Below are positions 51,779-60,454 of a stretch of 64,000 nt of DNA, in pieces. A program made the position numbers and the translations under genes. The notes beneath the pieces are model-generated. The model saw nothing but the letters and a program-made list of their open reading frames with translations. It was not told the DNA's origin and did no database searches. The DNA comes from Streptomyces sp. B3I8 (GTDB lineage Bacteria > Actinomycetota > Actinomycetes > Streptomycetales > Streptomycetaceae). Within the stretch, counting starts at the first letter, position 1. Each line of letters begins with the position of its first letter. The stretch lies in assembly GCF_030816915.1 (NCBI RefSeq), contig NZ_JAUSYN010000002.1, forward strand, positions 6,709,501 to 6,773,500. The letters run 5' to 3'.

Positions 51779-54700
51779 GCGCCCGCCGCCCCACTGGGGG
51801 CGGACGACGCGGAGGCCTGGTCGACGAGGTCCTCGGGCAGCAGCAGTCGCAGATCGTCCAGGCTGGGCGCGGCCAGCCTGCTGAGCCGGCCCGCCTGCCG
51901 GGTCATCATCCGCTCCAGCACCTGGCGGGCGGTGCGCGCGTTGCCGAACGACCGGTCCCTGGGCAGCGTGTCGAAGTACTGCCGCAGCACCGAGCCGAGC
52001 CCGGCCCCGCACTCGTACCCCGACTGCAGCGCGTGCTGGCGGACGATGGTGACCAGCTCGTCGGAGGAGTAGTCGGCGAACTCCACCCGGCGTGAGAACC
52101 GGGAGGACAGGCCCGGGTTGGAGGCGAGGAAGCCCTCCATCTCGCCGGTGTAGCCGGCCACGATGACGACCACCTGGTCGCGGTGATCCTCCATCAGCTT
52201 CAGCAGCGTGTCCACCGCCTCCTGACCGAAGTCCGACCCCGAACCCCCGCGCGGGGTGAGCGTGTACGCCTCGTCGATGAACAGCACACCACCCAGGGCC
52301 CGGTCGAACACCTCCCGGGTCAGCTGCGCGGTGTGGCCCACGTACCGGCCGACCAGGTCGGCGCGGGAGACCTCGACGAGCTGGCCGCGTGGCAACACCC
52401 CCAGCGAGACGAGCAGTTCGCCGTAGAGCCGGGCCACGGTGGTCTTGCCGGTGCCGGGCGGCCCGGTGAACACCAGGTGATGGCTGATCCGGGGCGCCGG
52501 GAGCCCGGCGGCCTCGCGCTGCCGGGCCGTCGAGACCAGGTTGACCAGGTCGGTGACGTCCCGCTTGACCGCCGAGAGCCCGATCAGCGCGTCCAGCCTG
52601 CTCAGCGCGTCGTCGCCGGCGTCCGGTGCGTCCGGGTCCGCGGCGGCCTCCTGCGCCGCCTCCTCACTGATGTCCTGCGGCAGCAGCAGCGTGAGGTCCT
52701 GCTCGGAGACGTTCGTCAGCGACGCCAGCCGTACCGCCTGCCGGTCCACCATCTCCTCGAACACCTGCCGCGCCGCACGGCCGTTGCCGAAGCCGGCGTC
52801 CTTCGGCAGCCGGTCGAAGTGCACCGCGAGCGCCTTGCGGGTCTCGTCGGCGAGCACGTACTGGTGACGACCGCACATGCTCTCCATGATCTCCACCAGT
52901 TCGGGCACCGAGTAGTTCTCGAACTCCACGGTCCGCGAGAACCGGGAGGCGAGACCCGGGTTGGAGTTGAGGAAGCTGCGCATCTCGTTGGAGTAGCCGG
53001 CCACCACGACGACCACGTCGTCACGGTGGTCCTCCATCAGCTTCAGCAGCGTGTCGACGGCCTCCCGGCCGAAGTCCGCGCCCGAACCCCGCGAGTCGGA
53101 GGTGAGGGTGTACGCCTCGTCGACGAACAGCACGCCGCCCAGAGCGCGTTCGAAGGTCTCCGTGGTCTTGATCGCGGTACCGCCGATGACCTGCGCGACC
53201 AGGTCGGCGCGGGAGACCTCGACCAGGTGCCCGGAGCGCAGCGCCCCGAGCTCCGCCAGGATCGTGCCGTACAGCCGGGCCACGGTGGTCTTACCGGTAC
53301 CGGGCGGACCGGCGAAGATCAGGTGCCGGCTCATCGGCGGCGCCGACATGCCGAGCTGGGCGCGGCGCCGGGCCAGCTGGGTCAGATTGACCAGCGTGCG
53401 GACCTGCTCCTTGACGTTGTCCAGGCCGATCAGGCTCTCCAGCGCGGCCATCGGTCCGTCCGGCCGCGCCGGTCCGTCCGAGTCCGTCACGGTACCCGCC
53501 GGGTCGGTGCCCTCCGCCTCGCCGAACCCCCAGGCGTCACGGGACTCGTTGCCGGTGCTGGTGAGGTTCTCCACCGCCAGCCGGCCGCCCGCCTTGGACT
53601 GCACCAGGCCGGAGCCGTGGTTCTCCCGCACCGTGCAGTTGACCACCGACACCGGTGCCTCGGTCTCCACCCGGATGCCGTCACGGGTGGAACCGGCCGC
53701 CTCGCAGCCGTTGAGCGCGGCCCGGCCGCCCTCCCGGATCAGGAAGCCGTGCTCGGAGGCCGCGGCCGCCCGCACCCGGGTCGCCGTCAACTCGCCGCCG
53801 TCCTCCACCAGGACGCCGCAGCCGCCCGCCGACACCAGCTCGCCGTCACGGATCGACACCGTGCCCTCCGAGCCGATCTCCAGACCGGCCCCGCCCGGAG
53901 AGCTCACCGAGAACCCGGCGAGATAGACGTCGCCGCCCGCGCCGACGTGCGCGCCCGCGCCGCCCGGTGTCTCCACCGTGCAGTCCTCCACCCGGCCGCG
54001 CCCGCCGTCGCGCACCGACACGCCCGTGCCGCCGGCCCCGGTGATCCGGGCCCGCCGCACCAGGGGGTTGGCGCCGCCCTTGACCACCACACCGGTGCCC
54101 TTGACGTCGACGATCTCCACGCGCTCCAGCTCGGCCGCCGAGTCCTCCTCCAGGAGCACGCCGTCCGCCTCGCCGTCCCGGACGGTCAGTGAGGTCAGCG
54201 TCGGCGAGGACGCCCCGGCCACACGCAGTGCCGGTACGTGCGCCCCGGTCAGCCAGCAGTCCTCGTACGTGCCGCGCGAACGGTCGGTCACCAGCAGTCC
54301 GTTGCCCTGTGTACGGGCGGTGCGGCAGCGGCGCAGCACCGGGTCGGCGCCGTGGGAGACCACGATGCCGGGACCGCTGGTGCCGCTGACCCGCACCTCC
54401 TCCAGCTCGGTGCGGCCGGAGCTGGTCAGGTGCACGCCGATCGTGGTGTCGTGGATCACCGTGCGCAGCACCTTCAGGGCGCTGCGCTCCTCCAGGGCCA
54501 GCGACGGCTTGTCGGTCGAGGACAGGTCGCAGTCCTCGACCGAACCCTGGGCGTCGCCGTTGGCGAGAATGCCGTTGCCGCGGGCGTCGCGGACGGTGCA
54601 GCCGCGTATGGTGGCCCGGCCGCGTTCGCCGATCACCACGCCGCTGGTGCCGAGGTGTTCCAGCGTGCAGGACTCCAGCGAGCTCTCCGTCTGCGAGGTC

Positions 54701-55119
54701 ACCACGACACCCGCGCCGGTCCTGCTCGTCACCCGGCACTCGCGCATCGCCAGCGAACCGGCGTTGCGGGCCAGCACGGTGGTCCAGGCCGCGCCGGACA
54801 GATCGCAGCCCTGCATCGCGACCTGCCCCTGCGAGGCGTCCACGACGGGCAGTTTCTCGTCCTGACCCTGCACGACCAGATCGGTCAGCATCACCGCGTC
54901 GGCCCGCAGGGAGATCGCGGTGCCCTTGCGCGGCGCCAACCGGACGCTGCCGCGTGACTGCTCGGCGACGATGGTCACCCGGGTGGTGACGACGAGATTC
55001 TCCTCGTACGTCCCCGGGCGCACACTCAGCACCGCGCCGCCGCGCGCCCTGGCCAGGGCCTCTCCGATCGTCCGGGCGTCCCCGGTGCCCTCCGGACAGA
55101 CCGTCACTACCTGGCGCAC
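51775..55119 (-). CDS. Beta-helix plus double AAA+ ATPase, EccA-like (CbxX/CfqX family)
   Basis: The GTG at 55119 has GAGGAGG 8 bases upstream and starts at RQVVTVCPEG, the beginning of the beta-helix. The ATG at 55170 lacks such a site. Residues about 1-515 are right-handed parallel beta-helix repeats (turns like GxGVVV...AxRxCxV). AAA+ domain 1 (about 540-815) has GPPGTGKT with Lys 610 and GVLFVDEAYTL. AAA+ domain 2 (about 850-1095) has GPPGTGKT with Lys 892 and GVLFIDEAYTL. The CbxX/CfqX-type ATPase is shared with mycobacterial EccA, but EccA has a TPR N-terminus and one AAA+ domain. It is probably a cytosolic chaperone-unfoldase for T7 substrates. It forms an operon with mycP. Confidence 0.9.
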   Translation of the reverse strand: MRQVVTVCPEGTGDARTIGEALARARGGAVLSVRPGTYEENLVVTTRVTIVAEQSRGSVRLAPRKGTAISLRADAVMLTDLVVQGQDEKLPVVDASQGQVAMQGCDLSGAAWTTVLARNAGSLAMRECRVTSRTGAGVVVTSQTESSLESCTLEHLGTSGVVIGERGRATIRGCTVRDARGNGILANGDAQGSVEDCDLSSTDKPSLALEERSALKVLRTVIHDTTIGVHLTSSGRTELEEVRVSGTSGPGIVVSHGADPVLRRCRTARTQGNGLLVTDRSRGTYEDCWLTGAHVPALRVAGASSPTLTSLTVRDGEADGVLLEEDSAAELERVEIVDVKGTGVVVKGGANPLVRRARITGAGGTGVSVRDGGRGRVEDCTVETPGGAGAHVGAGGDVYLAGFSVSSPGGAGLEIGSEGTVSIRDGELVSAGGCGVLVEDGGELTATRVRAAAASEHGFLIREGGRAALNGCEAAGSTRDGIRVETEAPVSVVNCTVRENHGSGLVQSKAGGRLAVENLTSTGNESRDAWGFGEAEGTDPAGTVTDSDGPARPDGPMAALESLIGLDNVKEQVRTLVNLTQLARRRAQLGMSAPPMSRHLIFAGPPGTGKTTVARLYGTILAELGALRSGHLVEVSRADLVAQVIGGTAIKTTETFERALGGVLFVDEAYTLTSDSRGSGADFGREAVDTLLKLMEDHRDDVVVVVAGYSNEMRSFLNSNPGLASRFSRTVEFENYSVPELVEIMESMCGRHQYVLADETRKALAVHFDRLPKDAGFGNGRAARQVFEEMVDRQAVRLASLTNVSEQDLTLLLPQDISEEAAQEAAADPDAPDAGDDALSRLDALIGLSAVKRDVTDLVNLVSTARQREAAGLPAPRISHHLVFTGPPGTGKTTVARLYGELLVSLGVLPRGQLVEVSRADLVGRYVGHTAQLTREVFDRALGGVLFIDEAYTLTPRGGSGSDFGQEAVDTLLKLMEDHRDQVVVIVAGYTGEMEGFLASNPGLSSRFSRRVEFADYSSDELVTIVRQHALQSGYECGAGLGSVLRQYFDTLPRDRSFGNARTARQVLERMMTRQAGRLSRLAAPSLDDLRLLLPEDLVDQASASSAPSGAAGA

Positions 55120-55400
55120 TCCGCTGACCTCCTCGTGTCGGCACCCGTGGGTTGCGGTGGGCACCATCATGCCGCCCCCGGACGCGTGTTCCTACTCCGG
55201 TCGGGTTGCGGAACGACCGGTGCGGGCAGGGCACGCGGTGTGCGCGTGTATCCGTGGGACGAATTATGGTCCGCGCGCAACGCTTCTACCAGCGCGGAGA
55301 GTTTCCGACGCCCTTTGGTAACCCCAGTGACATGACGAGCCGTTGGAACATGTGCGTGAATGGAGCCGTACACACGGACGTACGACGAACTGCGGGACGG
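55120..55400. other. Divergent gap between the EccA-like gene and the lectin gene
   Basis: About 280 bp that must contain a promoter for the mycP/EccA-like operon and one for the lectin gene. A relatively AT-rich GAATTATGG lies at about 55262, and on the minus strand it reads CATAATTC, a possible -10 element. I found no convincing -35 partner or clear operator. Confidence 0.4.
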
Positions 55401-57134
55401 ATGGCGCGGATGGCTGATCGGACGGGATCGCCCGCCGGGAAAACGGCGGCGGGGACTTCGACGGACGACACTTCGGCGGCGGCCGGGAACCTGAAGGTGA
55501 GGCCCCCGGCGGGGGCCTCCCGACCGGGGGCCGGGGGCGACGCCACGGACGGCGGGGCACCCACCGGCCCCGGCGGGGCGGAGGACCCCCGCGCGCAGTG
55601 GCTCGGGGCCTCGGGTTCCGGAGCCGCCGGCGCAGCGGGGGACGAGACTCCCGACGAGGGCGCGGCCTTCGACGCGCTCACCGGGGCCGGTAAGGCTCCG
55701 GGCGGGGCGACTTCGGGCGCGGCCGCTTCGGGTGAAGCGGCTTCGGGCGGGGCGGGGCCGGGCGCCGCGCCCCCGGAGGAGGCCGACGACACCGACGCCG
55801 TGGCGTCCGGTGTCCTGGGTCGGCCGACGGCGGGCGCAGGCGCCGCTACCGGCGGTGCGCGGGGCACGACGGACGCCGGGACACCCGGAACCGCCGCGTC
55901 CGGCGCGAAGCCGGGCACCGAGGGCGGCACGGGCGAGCGGGACGTCACCACGGGGCCGGGCGCGGACGGATCCGCGGCCGCCGACGGTGCCACCGTCACC
56001 CTGGGCTCCACGGGCGGACGCCGTGGGGCGGGCGTGTTCGGCGGCCGGAAGCGCAAGCGGGCCGCCGCCACGGCTGCCGGCGGGTCCGGGGGCACCGCCT
56101 CCGGTGCCCACACCGTCGACGCCGGGGGCGGAGCCGCGGCGGCCGTCGCGGCGAGCGCCGCCGCCGAACCGGCCGCGGCCGCCGCCGCGTCCGAGGCGTC
56201 AGGAGCGCCGCGAGCGCAGGGGGCACCGGGAGGCGCCGCCTCCGGTGCCGTCGCCGCGGACCGCGCGTCCGCCGATGCCCCGGGTACCAGCGGCAACGCC
56301 GGCACCGGCGGCGGTGCCGACGCACAGGCCGCCCCGGCCCCGGCCGAGCTCCAGATGGTGGCCGCGAGCGCCCCCGACGACCCCGGCTCCGGCACCGCGG
56401 CCGCGGTGCCCACCGGCCGCCCCGGCAGGCCCCTGCTGGCCGGTGCGGCCGTGCTCGGCGCCGTCCTGGTCGCCGTGCCCGTGCTGCTGGTCAACCGGGA
56501 CCGCTCCACGGACACCCACAACGGCGTCGTGGCCGACCAGGCGGGCACCGTGCTCGGCGAGGACGGCTCCGAGGGCCCGGGCGCCCCGTACGCCTCCTCC
56601 ACCGCCTCGCCCAGCCACTCCCGATCCCACTCCGCCTCGCCGAAGAGCGACAAGCACGTGGGGGGCCCCGTGAACGCGGGGGCACCGGTCACCGTGCCCA
56701 CGGGTCCGGTCACCTCGCCGACCAGGACGACGTCCTCGAAGACCACGAAGGTCGAGACCAAGAAGAAGAGCACGCCGAAGAAGGCCTCCAAGCCGAGCCT
56801 CCCGGCCTACATCACCGTCTCGGCCACCCGGGTGCTCAGGGCGGGCCAGACCCTCGACGCCAAGCGGGCCCGGCTGCACATGCAGACGGACGGCAACCTC
56901 GTGGTGTACGACGAGAACGGCAAGGCGCGCTGGGCCACAATGACGTTCGGCTCGAACTACCAGGCGGTGTTCCAGGCGGACGGCAACCTCGTCGTGTACA
57001 CCTCGGCCAACCGGCCCGTCTGGGCCAGCAACACCTATGGCCACAACGGGTCCGTCCTCAAGATCCAGGAGGACGGCAACGTGGTGATCTACGACAACGG
57101 CAACGCGATCTGGGCCAGCAACACCCAGCACTGA
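55401..57134 (+). CDS. Membrane-anchored bulb-type (mannose-binding) lectin-domain protein
   Basis: The start is uncertain: ATG at 55401 or 55410 (MADRTGSPAGKT), with upstream ATGs at 55350 and 55332. None has a strong Shine-Dalgarno. Residues 1-335 are Ala/Gly/Thr/Pro-rich and disordered. One transmembrane helix lies at about 343-365 (LLAGAAVLGAVLVAVPVLLV). A Ser/Lys/Thr stalk follows, and residues about 470-577 are a bulb-lectin domain with three QxDGNxVxY sites (QTDGNLVVYDENG, QADGNLVVYTSAN, QEDGNVVIYDNGN). The lectin lies outside the cell and may bind mannose-type glycans. It diverges from the EccA-like gene across 281 bp, so a link to the T7SS is possible but unproven. Confidence 0.85.
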   Translation: MARMADRTGSPAGKTAAGTSTDDTSAAAGNLKVRPPAGASRPGAGGDATDGGAPTGPGGAEDPRAQWLGASGSGAAGAAGDETPDEGAAFDALTGAGKAPGGATSGAAASGEAASGGAGPGAAPPEEADDTDAVASGVLGRPTAGAGAATGGARGTTDAGTPGTAASGAKPGTEGGTGERDVTTGPGADGSAAADGATVTLGSTGGRRGAGVFGGRKRKRAAATAAGGSGGTASGAHTVDAGGGAAAAVAASAAAEPAAAAAASEASGAPRAQGAPGGAASGAVAADRASADAPGTSGNAGTGGGADAQAAPAPAELQMVAASAPDDPGSGTAAAVPTGRPGRPLLAGAAVLGAVLVAVPVLLVNRDRSTDTHNGVVADQAGTVLGEDGSEGPGAPYASSTASPSHSRSHSASPKSDKHVGGPVNAGAPVTVPTGPVTSPTRTTSSKTTKVETKKKSTPKKASKPSLPAYITVSATRVLRAGQTLDAKRARLHMQTDGNLVVYDENGKARWATMTFGSNYQAVFQADGNLVVYTSANRPVWASNTYGHNGSVLKIQEDGNVVIYDNGNAIWASNTQH

Positions 57135-57224
57135 CCGCCCGGACCGACCACCGCGGCCACCGACGCACCGACCGATCACCCCCGCCGACCGCACCCACCG
57201 AGCAGCCCCCCACCGAACACCCCC

Positions 57225-57357
57225 CACCGATCCCCCCACACCGACAGCACCGCATCCGCCGGGAAGGCACCGGGAACTCACCCGGTGCCCGCCGCGACTA
57301 CTGGACCGAGGGTGGCGAGCAGCAGCCCGCGCACCGAAGCGATCCAGGAGAACAGCG
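57225..57357 (+). promoter_or_regulatory. Possible cobalamin riboswitch upstream of the ABC importer
   Basis: The leader has GGGAA (57261-57265), a perfect hairpin GGCACCGGG/CCCGGTGCC (57266-57274 and 57281-57289) and then GCCCGCCGCGACTACTGG. Near the start codon is GAAGCGATCCAGGAGAACAG. These resemble the conserved core and B12 box (GAAG...CAGGA.ACC) of cobalamin riboswitches, with the B12 box overlapping the Shine-Dalgarno AGGAG so that binding could block translation. The match is partial. A covariance-model search is the decisive test. Confidence 0.45.
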
Positions 57358-58425
57358 ATGCGTATCCGCACGGGGTGGGGCCCGACGGCAGTGGTGGTGG
57401 GCGGCCTGCTCGTGACGGGCTGCGGAGGCGGGGGCGGCGGCGCTGCGGACGACGGCTCCGCCGCCGGACGGCCCGGCACCGGCCGTTACCCGGTCACCGT
57501 CACCGACTGCCGGGGAGCGAGAACCACGTTCTCCCGGCCGCCGGAGCGGATCGTCACGAGCAACGCCTCCAGCCTGGAACTGCTGCTCCGCCTCGGCGCC
57601 GGCGACAGGGTGATCGGGACCGGCTTCCCGCCCGGACCCGGCACCCTGCCCGGCGCGCTCGACGCGCAGGGCCGCGAGGTCGCGGTGCTCAGCAGATCGG
57701 TGATCCCGAAGGAGAAACTCCTCGCCTCCGGCGCCGACCTCTACATCGACACCTTCGCCGGCATGAGGATGAACGGCGTGGGCGACGCCCCGTCCGAGGA
57801 GGAGTTCCGGGCCGCCGGCATCAAGCACATCTACCTCAAGTCCACCGCCTGCGCGGCACGGCGCGAGGGCGCGGTGACCGACCTGTCCGCCGTGGAGGCC
57901 GACATCACCGCGCTCGGCGAGGTCACCGGCACCCGCGCGAAGGCCGCGCGACTCGTCGACGGCATGAAGGACAGGGTCCGGGCGGTGAGGAAGGCGATCG
58001 GGAACGTCCCGGAGGCCGAGCGGCCCACGTACTTCTTCTTCGACTACGACGCCGGCACCAAGCAGCCGACCGCCCTGTGCAACCGCCAGGTCGCCCACGC
58101 GGTCATCACCCTCGCCGGGGCCCGCAACATCTTCGCCGACTGCGACACGACGTACAAACAGGTCGGCTGGGAGGACGTCCTCTCCCGCGACCCCGACTGG
58201 ATCCAGCTCGGCGTGCGCAACCGGGGCGGCAGGGCCGCCACCGAGAAGGCGTTCGGCGAGGCGCGGCGGTGGCTGGAGACCAACCCCGCCACCAAGGGGC
58301 TGAAGGCCGTCAAGCAGGGCCACTTCCTGCGCATCCGGTCCGAGCGCACCACCATCGCGGGGGTGGAGAACGCCGACACGGTCGAACGCATCGCCCACAC
58401 CCTGTACCCGTCCAAGGTCGGCTGA
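57358..58425 (+). CDS. ABC importer substrate-binding lipoprotein (BtuF/FepB type)
   Basis: ATG at 57358 with AGGAGA 7 bases upstream. A signal peptide ends in the lipobox LVTGC, so the mature protein is a lipid-anchored extracytoplasmic binding protein. Two lobes follow the class III (FecB/BtuF) pattern: FSRPPERIVTSNASSLELLL at the start of lobe 1, a long helix around residue 200, and DPDWIQLGVR in lobe 2. Several extra Cys residues (TDCRG, STACAA, TALCNR, FADCDT) may form disulfides. The substrate is a corrinoid or ferric siderophore. The leader RNA favours cobalamin. Confidence 0.85.
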   Translation: MRIRTGWGPTAVVVGGLLVTGCGGGGGGAADDGSAAGRPGTGRYPVTVTDCRGARTTFSRPPERIVTSNASSLELLLRLGAGDRVIGTGFPPGPGTLPGALDAQGREVAVLSRSVIPKEKLLASGADLYIDTFAGMRMNGVGDAPSEEEFRAAGIKHIYLKSTACAARREGAVTDLSAVEADITALGEVTGTRAKAARLVDGMKDRVRAVRKAIGNVPEAERPTYFFFDYDAGTKQPTALCNRQVAHAVITLAGARNIFADCDTTYKQVGWEDVLSRDPDWIQLGVRNRGGRAATEKAFGEARRWLETNPATKGLKAVKQGHFLRIRSERTTIAGVENADTVERIAHTLYPSKVG

Positions 58426-58427
58426 CG

Positions 58428-59525
58428 GTGGCCGACGTCCTCCCGCGCGGGACGAACACCCCAGTCGGCCGCCCGCCCCGACCGTCCCGCGGCGCTCGCG
58501 GCCCCGTCCCCACCGCGCCCCTGCTCTGCCTCCTCGGCATCGCCCTGCTCGCCGCCCTCACCGTGGCGGTCTCCCTCGGCTCCACCTCGATCCCGCCGCA
58601 GGAGGTGTGGGGCGTGGTGTGGCGCCGGACGACCGGCGAAGCGCCCCGGCCCGGCACCGACGACCTCATCGTGTGGCAACTGCGGCTGCCGCGCGCGCTG
58701 TTGGCCGCGCTGGTGGGCGCGGGCCTCGGCCTGGTCGGCACGGCGGCGCAGGCCCTGGTGCGCAACCCGCTGGCCGACCCGTACTTCCTCGGCGTCTCCC
58801 AGGGGGCCTCGCTCGGCGCGGTCGCCGCGCTCGTGCTCGGCCTCGGCGCCGGTGGCGGCCTGGGCCTCGGGCTGTCCGGTGCCGCCTTCGCGGGCGCGCT
58901 CGCCACCTTCGTCCTCGTGTGGGCCGTCGCCAGGCGCGGCGGCGGCTTCGCCCCGCTGCGCCTGGTGCTCGCCGGGGTGGCCATCGGCCAGTTCCTCTCC
59001 GGGTTCACCAGCTACCTCGTCCTGCGGTCGGGGGACGAACAGCAGACCCACAGCGTGCTGTTCTGGCTCATGGGCAGCCTCGGCGGTGCCACCTGGCCCC
59101 TGCTGGCCGCCCCCGCCGCCGCGGTACCGGCGGTCTGGCTGCTCCTCCAGGCCCGCGCCAGACGCCTCAACGCGCTGCTGATGGGCGACGAGAGCGCGGC
59201 CGGCCTCGGTATCGACGTGGCCCGGCTGCGCCGCGAACTGTTCGCGGCGGCCAGCCTGCTCACCGGCGTCCTCGTCGCGGTCTCGGGGGCCATCGGCTTC
59301 GTCGCGCTGATGGTCCCGCACGTCTGCCGTCTCGTCGTCGGCGGCGACCACCGCCGACTGCTCCCGGTCTCGGCACTGTTCGGCGCGCTGCTGCTGGTCG
59401 TCGTCGACCTGGTGTGCCGCACCGCCATGGACACCCAGGAGCTGCCGGTCGGCGTCGTCACCTCGCTGCTCGGCGCCCCCACCCTGCTGTACCTGCTCGA
59501 CCGCCGACGGGGGAGCGCCCGGTGA
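58428..59525 (+). CDS. FecCD/BtuC-type ABC permease
   Basis: GTG start at 58428, two bases after the previous stop. The 365 residues form about nine or ten membrane helices. Family landmarks are LRLPRALLAALVGAGLGLVG near residue 85, RNPLADPYFLGVSQGASLG, and the C-terminal GFVALMVPHVCRLVVGGDHR, the coupling-helix region of FecCD permeases. As a single permease it would homodimerise. Its stop overlaps the ATPase start (GTGA), so the two are co-translated. Confidence 0.92.
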   Translation: MADVLPRGTNTPVGRPPRPSRGARGPVPTAPLLCLLGIALLAALTVAVSLGSTSIPPQEVWGVVWRRTTGEAPRPGTDDLIVWQLRLPRALLAALVGAGLGLVGTAAQALVRNPLADPYFLGVSQGASLGAVAALVLGLGAGGGLGLGLSGAAFAGALATFVLVWAVARRGGGFAPLRLVLAGVAIGQFLSGFTSYLVLRSGDEQQTHSVLFWLMGSLGGATWPLLAAPAAAVPAVWLLLQARARRLNALLMGDESAAGLGIDVARLRRELFAAASLLTGVLVAVSGAIGFVALMVPHVCRLVVGGDHRRLLPVSALFGALLLVVVDLVCRTAMDTQELPVGVVTSLLGAPTLLYLLDRRRGSAR

Positions 59526-60418
59526 GACTCGACATCGAGGACCTGCACGTCGCCTACGCGGGCCGTACGGTCGTCGCGGGCGCCCGTCTCCTCGCGGCAC
59601 CGGGCGAGATCACCGGCCTGGTGGGACCCAACGGCAGCGGCAAGTCGACCGTCCTGCGCACCGTCTACCGCCATCTCAGGCCCGTCGCGGGCCGCGTCCT
59701 GCTCGACGGCACCGATCTGCGGGAGCTGAGCCCCGCGCGATCGGCCCGGCACATCGCCGCCCTGCCGCAGGAGCGCGGCGGCGACTTCGAGCTGACGGTA
59801 CGCGAGGTCGTCGTCATGGGGCGCATCCCCTACAAGCGGGCGTTCGCCGGTGACGACGCCGCCGACCACGGCATCGTCGACGGTGCCCTCGCCGACGTCG
59901 GCATGACCGGCCACGCGGACCGCCGGTTCGCCGAACTCTCCGGCGGGGAGCGCCAACGGGTGCTTCTGGCACGGGCTTTCGCCCAGCGGCCGGACCTCCT
60001 GGTGCTGGACGAGCCGACCAATCACCTCGACGTCCGTCACCAGGTCGAACTCCTCGCCCTGCTGCGCGACCGACGCCGTACCACGCTGGTCTCCCTGCAC
60101 GACCTCAACGCGGCGGCCTCCGTCTGCGACCGGCTGCACGTCCTGCACGAGGGCCGCGTGGTCGCCTCCGGGCCACCGCGCGAGGTGCTGCGGCCCGCAC
60201 TGCTGGCGGAGGTGTTCGGCGTACGGGCCGCTGTCGTCGCGCACCCGCTGACCGGCGATCCCCTGATCGCCTTCGACCACCGCCGTCCGGCGGACGACCC
60301 GAACGGCGACGGGACGGACGGCGACGGCAACGCCCGGGGCGGCGAGGAGAAAGGCGCCGAGGGAAAGGCGGCGGGTGGCCGTACCCACCCGGCCGCGACC
60401 GGTTCCGCGGGCCGGTGA
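59522..60418 (+). CDS. ABC importer ATPase (BtuD/FepC type)
   Basis: GTG at 59522 overlaps the permease stop. Motifs in order: Walker A VGPNGSGKS, Q-loop LPQERGG, signature LSGGERQRV, Walker B LLVLDEPTNHLD and H-loop SLHDLNAA. This is the FepC/BtuD subgroup. The last 40 residues are a Gly/Asp/Lys/Glu-rich extension beyond the conserved core. It powers import by the lipoprotein-permease pair encoded upstream. Confidence 0.93.
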   Translation: MRLDIEDLHVAYAGRTVVAGARLLAAPGEITGLVGPNGSGKSTVLRTVYRHLRPVAGRVLLDGTDLRELSPARSARHIAALPQERGGDFELTVREVVVMGRIPYKRAFAGDDAADHGIVDGALADVGMTGHADRRFAELSGGERQRVLLARAFAQRPDLLVLDEPTNHLDVRHQVELLALLRDRRRTTLVSLHDLNAAASVCDRLHVLHEGRVVASGPPREVLRPALLAEVFGVRAAVVAHPLTGDPLIAFDHRRPADDPNGDGTDGDGNARGGEEKGAEGKAAGGRTHPAATGSAGR

Positions 60419-60454
60419 CACAGGCCCGGGCTCCGGGTGTCAGGATGAGGCGAG

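Noticed and set aside
51778..52012. Upstream extension of mycP to 52012
   Set aside because: The extension is Arg/Gly-rich antisense-like sequence inside the AAA+ gene. The ATGA overlap at 51778 gives a normal signal peptide.
57266..57289. Hairpin GGCACCGGG/CCCGGTGCC as a simple terminator of the lectin gene
   Set aside because: No U-run follows it, and the surrounding conserved-looking blocks and closeness to the importer start fit a leader regulatory RNA better, though this is not settled.
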